The notes below the pieces were generated by a model, which was not told the origin of the DNA, searched no databases, and worked only from the letters and a program-made list of their open reading frames with translations. A stretch of 7,971 bases of DNA from an uncultured bacterium (lineage in GTDB: Bacteria; Cyanobacteriota; Vampirovibrionia; Gastranaerophilales; Gastranaerophilaceae). The translations under genes were made by a program, and so were the position numbers. Each line of letters begins with the position of its first letter. The first letter of the stretch is position 1. The stretch lies in the NCBI GenBank assembly GCA_949299435.1, contig CASGAK010000073.1, forward strand, positions 1 to 7,971. The letters are read 5' to 3'. Of this stretch, positions 5,483 to 7,971 are shown in pieces.

Positions 5483-6268
5483 ATGCAAATAAACACTTAT
5501 GTTTCTGAATCTTTAAAAAACGGCAGATTAATGCGATGGACAATTATGCCGTTAAATGTTTATATTGCACCAATGAAATTTTATTCAAAAGCCGGTCAGG
5601 ATTATAAATACCGCGGAATGGTTAAAAGAGCTCTTGATGAGTGGCAAAGTGCTACAAAAGGTAAGGTGTCTTTCCGAATTGTAGAATCCCTTTTGGAGTC
5701 GCACATCAATGTAGAATGGAAAAGAGTTGAAAGAAAAGCACTCGGGCTTTGCAATTTTTCATACGATGCTCAGCATAGATTATATGGAGCAGAAGTATCA
5801 ATCGGGCTGACTGAAGGGCTTGTACATGCAGATTATATGGACGAAAGTGAAGTATATCATACAATTTTGCATGAGATAGGTCATGCTATAGGACTGGGAC
5901 ATAGTCCGAATAAAAAGGATATTATGTATACTCCCCACCAAAAAGGTGTAAATAAAGTTTCATCAGGAGATGTTCTTACAGTAAATTGGTTATACAGACT
6001 GCCTCAAGGTGCAACAATTTCGGAAATTGCCTCTAAATATCAAACGGGGAGTAGTAATATTGATGAAATTATTGCAAAAGTTATGTCAGGTAAAGCTGAA
6101 AGTGAATTTGAACGGGTTAAAAAAACGGTTAAAGCACCGCCAAAGCGTGATTTGTTGGAAGAACAGGAAAATATCGCTAATATTAAAAAATATCATTTGG
6201 CACTCCAAAACCTTCAAATTTCACCTGAGTTGAGAAAGTTTTTTGTAAATAAAGACCGCAAAAAGTGA
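5483..6268 (+). CDS. matrixin-like zinc metallopeptidase (metzincin) without signal peptide
   Basis: A 261-residue protein with a full metzincin signature: H130-E131-I-G-H134-A-I-G137-L-G-H140, the three zinc-binding histidines and catalytic Glu, followed by the Met-turn at Met148 (D-I-M-Y). The N-terminal part (W-T-I-M-P-L-N-V-Y-I-A-P around 19-30, then A-L-D-E-W-Q-S-A-T-K-G at 50-60) matches the start of the matrixin-like catalytic domain seen in cyanobacterial-type predicted Zn-dependent proteases. The catalytic domain ends near residue 172. A lysine- and glutamate-rich, probably helical tail of about 90 residues follows and matches nothing I know. No secretion signal is visible. The frame upstream of the ATG meets a stop at 5444-5446 with no other ATG, GTG or TTG start between, so the lack of a signal is not a mis-called start. 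No ribosome binding site is present. It is divergent from ybaB; accD follows on the same strand but with its own promoter. Substrates are unknown. Confidence 0.88.
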   Translation: MQINTYVSESLKNGRLMRWTIMPLNVYIAPMKFYSKAGQDYKYRGMVKRALDEWQSATKGKVSFRIVESLLESHINVEWKRVERKALGLCNFSYDAQHRLYGAEVSIGLTEGLVHADYMDESEVYHTILHEIGHAIGLGHSPNKKDIMYTPHQKGVNKVSSGDVLTVNWLYRLPQGATISEIASKYQTGSSNIDEIIAKVMSGKAESEFERVKKTVKAPPKRDLLEEQENIANIKKYHLALQNLQISPELRKFFVNKDRKK

Positions 6269-6292
6269 CATAATAAATTTTTGATGTATAAT
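6265..6292 (+). promoter_or_regulatory. putative strong promoter of accD-accA
   Basis: GTGACA (6265-6270, five of six consensus bases) and a perfect TATAAT (6287-6292) are 16 nt apart. Transcription would begin near 6299, giving a leader of about 32 nt. The -35 overlaps the stop codon of the protease gene. Confidence 0.6.
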
Positions 6293-6330
6293 ACTCATGT
6301 TGAAAGGTAATTTTTACAGGGATATAAGAT

Positions 6331-7206
6331 ATGACGATACAAGATTGGTTTGAAAAACGAAAAGAAGCTCAAATTCAAAGACGTGCATTGGAGGCTAGAG
6401 CAGAAGTAGAAAAAAATCCTGACTTGTGGACAAAATGTGTGCACTGTGATGCACAGCTTTTAAAAGAGGATTTGGCTGCTAATAAAATGGTATGTCCGGT
6501 ATGTGACTATCATTTTAGAATAAATGCAAGAACAAGAATTGAGCAGCTTTTTGATGAGGGTAGTTTTGAAGAACTTTTTGCAGATATCAAACCGACTGAT
6601 CCTTTGGAGTTTGTAGATACTGAAAGCTATAAAAGCCGTATAGAAAGAGCTCATGCTAAAACCGGGTTAAATGATGCTGTAGTTACAGGATTAGCCTCTA
6701 TTAAAGGTCACAAATTAGCTGCTGCTATAATGGATTTTGATTATATGGGCGGTTCAATGGGTTCTGTTGTCGGAGAAAAAGTTACAAGGATTATTGAAAA
6801 AGCTATTGAACTAAGACTGCCTGTCTTAGCAATTACATCATCTGGTGGTGCAAGAATGCAAGAGAGTGCATTGAGTCTTATGCAGATGGCAAAAACCTCT
6901 TGTGCAGTATCCAGACTTGATGATGAGGGGCTTTTATATATAAATTTACTAACTGAGCCGACATTTGGAGGGGTGACTGCGAGTTTCGGTATGTTGGGCG
7001 ATATAATTATTGCAGAACAAGGTGCCAGAATCGGTTTTGCAGGTCGTAGAGTTATTGAGCAGACCATAAGACAAAAATTACCGTCTGATTTCCAAACTGC
7101 TGAATATCTTTTGAAATACGGACAGGTAGATGTAGTCGCTCAACGTAAAGATTTACCTGATATTTTAGGTAATTTACTTTCTATGCATGAGTCAGCTGCA
7201 AAATAG
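6331..7206 (+). CDS. accD: acetyl-CoA carboxylase carboxyltransferase subunit beta AccD
   Basis: A full-length 291-residue AccD. With AccA it forms the carboxyltransferase that moves the carboxyl group from carboxybiotin on AccB to acetyl-CoA, giving malonyl-CoA for fatty acid synthesis in the cytoplasm. An N-terminal zinc ribbon has Cys36, Cys39, Cys55 and Cys58. The crotonase-like carboxyltransferase domain follows, with D-Y-M-G-G-S-M-G-S-V-V-G-E-K at 137-150, S-S-G-G-A-R-M-Q-E at 170-178 and P-T-F-G-G-V-T-A-S-F-G at 210-220. The family more often has P-T-T-G-G-V-x-A-S-F at the last block, so Phe212 replaces a Thr. An AGGGA 8 nt upstream supports the ATG. The gene has its own promoter and is followed after 40 nt by accA, so the two subunits are made together from one message. 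Confidence 0.98.
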   Translation: MTIQDWFEKRKEAQIQRRALEARAEVEKNPDLWTKCVHCDAQLLKEDLAANKMVCPVCDYHFRINARTRIEQLFDEGSFEELFADIKPTDPLEFVDTESYKSRIERAHAKTGLNDAVVTGLASIKGHKLAAAIMDFDYMGGSMGSVVGEKVTRIIEKAIELRLPVLAITSSGGARMQESALSLMQMAKTSCAVSRLDDEGLLYINLLTEPTFGGVTASFGMLGDIIIAEQGARIGFAGRRVIEQTIRQKLPSDFQTAEYLLKYGQVDVVAQRKDLPDILGNLLSMHESAAK

Positions 7207-7246
7207 TCGGTAAATAAGTTTTTTATTAGATTAAATGAGGTAAGAG

Positions 7247-7971
7247 ATGACAGTTTTGGATTTTGAAAAACCGATTACGGAAATTCAAGAAAAAATTGAT
7301 GAACTAAAAAAAATAAGTTTGGAGTCAGGCATGGATTTGACTAAAGAAATAGAAACATTTGAACAGCAAGCAGAAGATTACAAAAAGGATTTGTATGCTA
7401 ATTTGAAGCCGTCACAGAAATTGCAAATTGCAAGACACCCTGAAAGACCTAACTTTTTGGATTATGTAAATTTAATCTGTGAAGATTTTATTGAACTCCA
7501 TGGGGATCATGAGGGAATGGACGATCGTGCGATAATCGGCGGTTTAGCAAAAATTGACGGCAAGCCTGTGATGATTGTGGGTACAATGAAGGGTAAATCT
7601 ACTAAAGAAAATTTGGAATACAATTTTGGTATGCCGCAACCGCAAGGGTACAGAAAAGCGTTGAGATTGTTCAAACATGCAAATAAATTTAATATACCTA
7701 TTGTAACTATAATAGATACTCCAGGAGCATACCCAGGAATCAGTGCTGAAGAAACCAATCAAGGCGGTGCAATTGCAGTAAATTTGCGTGAAATGGCAAA
7801 ATTAAAAGTACCTGTTGTTGCTGTGATTTCAGGTGAAGGCTGCTCAGGCGGAGCTTTAGGTCTTGCTGTTGCAAACAGAGTATACCTTTTAGAACATGCT
7901 TATTATACTGTAATTTCACCTGAAGGTTGTGCATCTATTTTGTGGCGAGATGCTTCAAAAGCTAGTGAAGC
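7247..7971 (+). CDS. accA: acetyl-CoA carboxylase carboxyltransferase subunit alpha AccA (cut by right window edge)
   Basis: An open frame of 241 codons runs off the right edge; about 75-85 C-terminal residues of a typical 315-325-residue AccA would be missing. The N-terminal helical region (F-E-K-P-I-T-E-I-Q-E-K-I-D-E-L) is typical of alpha subunits, with the R-H-P-E-R-P block at 64-69. Carboxyltransferase motifs follow: G-K-S-T-K-E-N at 116-122, N-F-G-M-P-Q-P-Q-G-Y-R-K-A-L-R at 126-140, I-D-T-P-G-A-Y-P-G at 156-164, S-G-G-A-L-G-L at 200-206 and S-P-E-G-C-A-S-I-L-W-R-D at 224-235. A small oddity is S-G-E-G-C-S-G-G at 195-202, where most AccA proteins have I-G-E-G-G-S-G-G. A GAGG 6 nt upstream supports the ATG. 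It pairs with AccD, 40 nt upstream, as an accDA operon. Confidence 0.97.
   Translation, partial: MTVLDFEKPITEIQEKIDELKKISLESGMDLTKEIETFEQQAEDYKKDLYANLKPSQKLQIARHPERPNFLDYVNLICEDFIELHGDHEGMDDRAIIGGLAKIDGKPVMIVGTMKGKSTKENLEYNFGMPQPQGYRKALRLFKHANKFNIPIVTIIDTPGAYPGISAEETNQGGAIAVNLREMAKLKVPVVAVISGEGCSGGALGLAVANRVYLLEHAYYTVISPEGCASILWRDASKASE

Noticed and set aside
6741..7067. Open frame of 108 codons on the minus strand inside accD
   Set aside because: Antisense to the conserved carboxyltransferase motifs of accD; composition follows the codon shadow.
7507..7934. Three overlapping minus-strand open frames at the right end
   Set aside because: All are antisense to the accA coding frame, which carries unmistakable AccA motifs throughout.

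Overview
The window is AT-rich, compactly coded bacterial DNA. Several features together suggest the gut or environmental Melainabacteria lineage (Vampirovibrionia, Gastranaerophilales), a non-photosynthetic sister of Cyanobacteria. These are a pilin-like protein with a very conserved hydrophobic N-terminus (FTMAEVLITLGIIGVVAAMT), an accD-accA pair, a matrixin-type protease, and low-GC codon use. This placement is an inference from sequence style; there is no rRNA marker in the window. No tRNA, rRNA, CRISPR array or insertion sequence is visible, and every gene reads as intact except the two cut by the window edges.

Layout. (1) Positions 1-560, minus strand: the N-terminal part of a formyltransferase-fold protein, cut by the left edge. 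(2) 666-1166, plus strand: a small EF-hand protein, diverging from the formyltransferase and ending at a bidirectional hairpin terminator (1182-1214). (3) 3715 down to 1213, minus strand: a run of four genes, namely a small XRE-type regulator, an OppF/DppF-type ABC ATPase, an HExxH protein of unknown family, and smpB. The last two are 1 nt apart. A good internal promoter lies in front of the ABC gene. (4) 3785-4489, plus strand: a type IV pilin-like protein, divergent from the regulator. The space between them holds a TTGACA/TATTAT promoter and a perfect 7-3-7 palindrome. (5) 5422 down to 4492, minus strand: ybaB-recR, 1 nt apart, convergent with the pilin gene with only 2 nt between stop codons. 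(6) 5483-6268, plus strand: a matrixin-like zinc protease without a signal peptide, divergent from ybaB; the -10 boxes for the two directions overlap. (7) 6331 to the right edge, plus strand: accD followed by accA (cut by the edge), with a strong promoter before accD.

How the genes fit together. Housekeeping functions dominate. SmpB acts in ribosome rescue, YbaB-RecR is the widely conserved DNA-binding/recombination-repair pair, and AccD plus AccA form the carboxyltransferase half of acetyl-CoA carboxylase, the entry to fatty acid synthesis. Among these sit less well understood genes: the EF-hand protein, two zinc metallopeptidase-like proteins of different families, a lone peptide-transporter ATPase, and a regulator facing a pilin-like gene across a palindrome. 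I see no convincing multi-gene new system. The best candidates for something undescribed are the HExxH protein linked to smpB and the regulator/palindrome/pilin unit.
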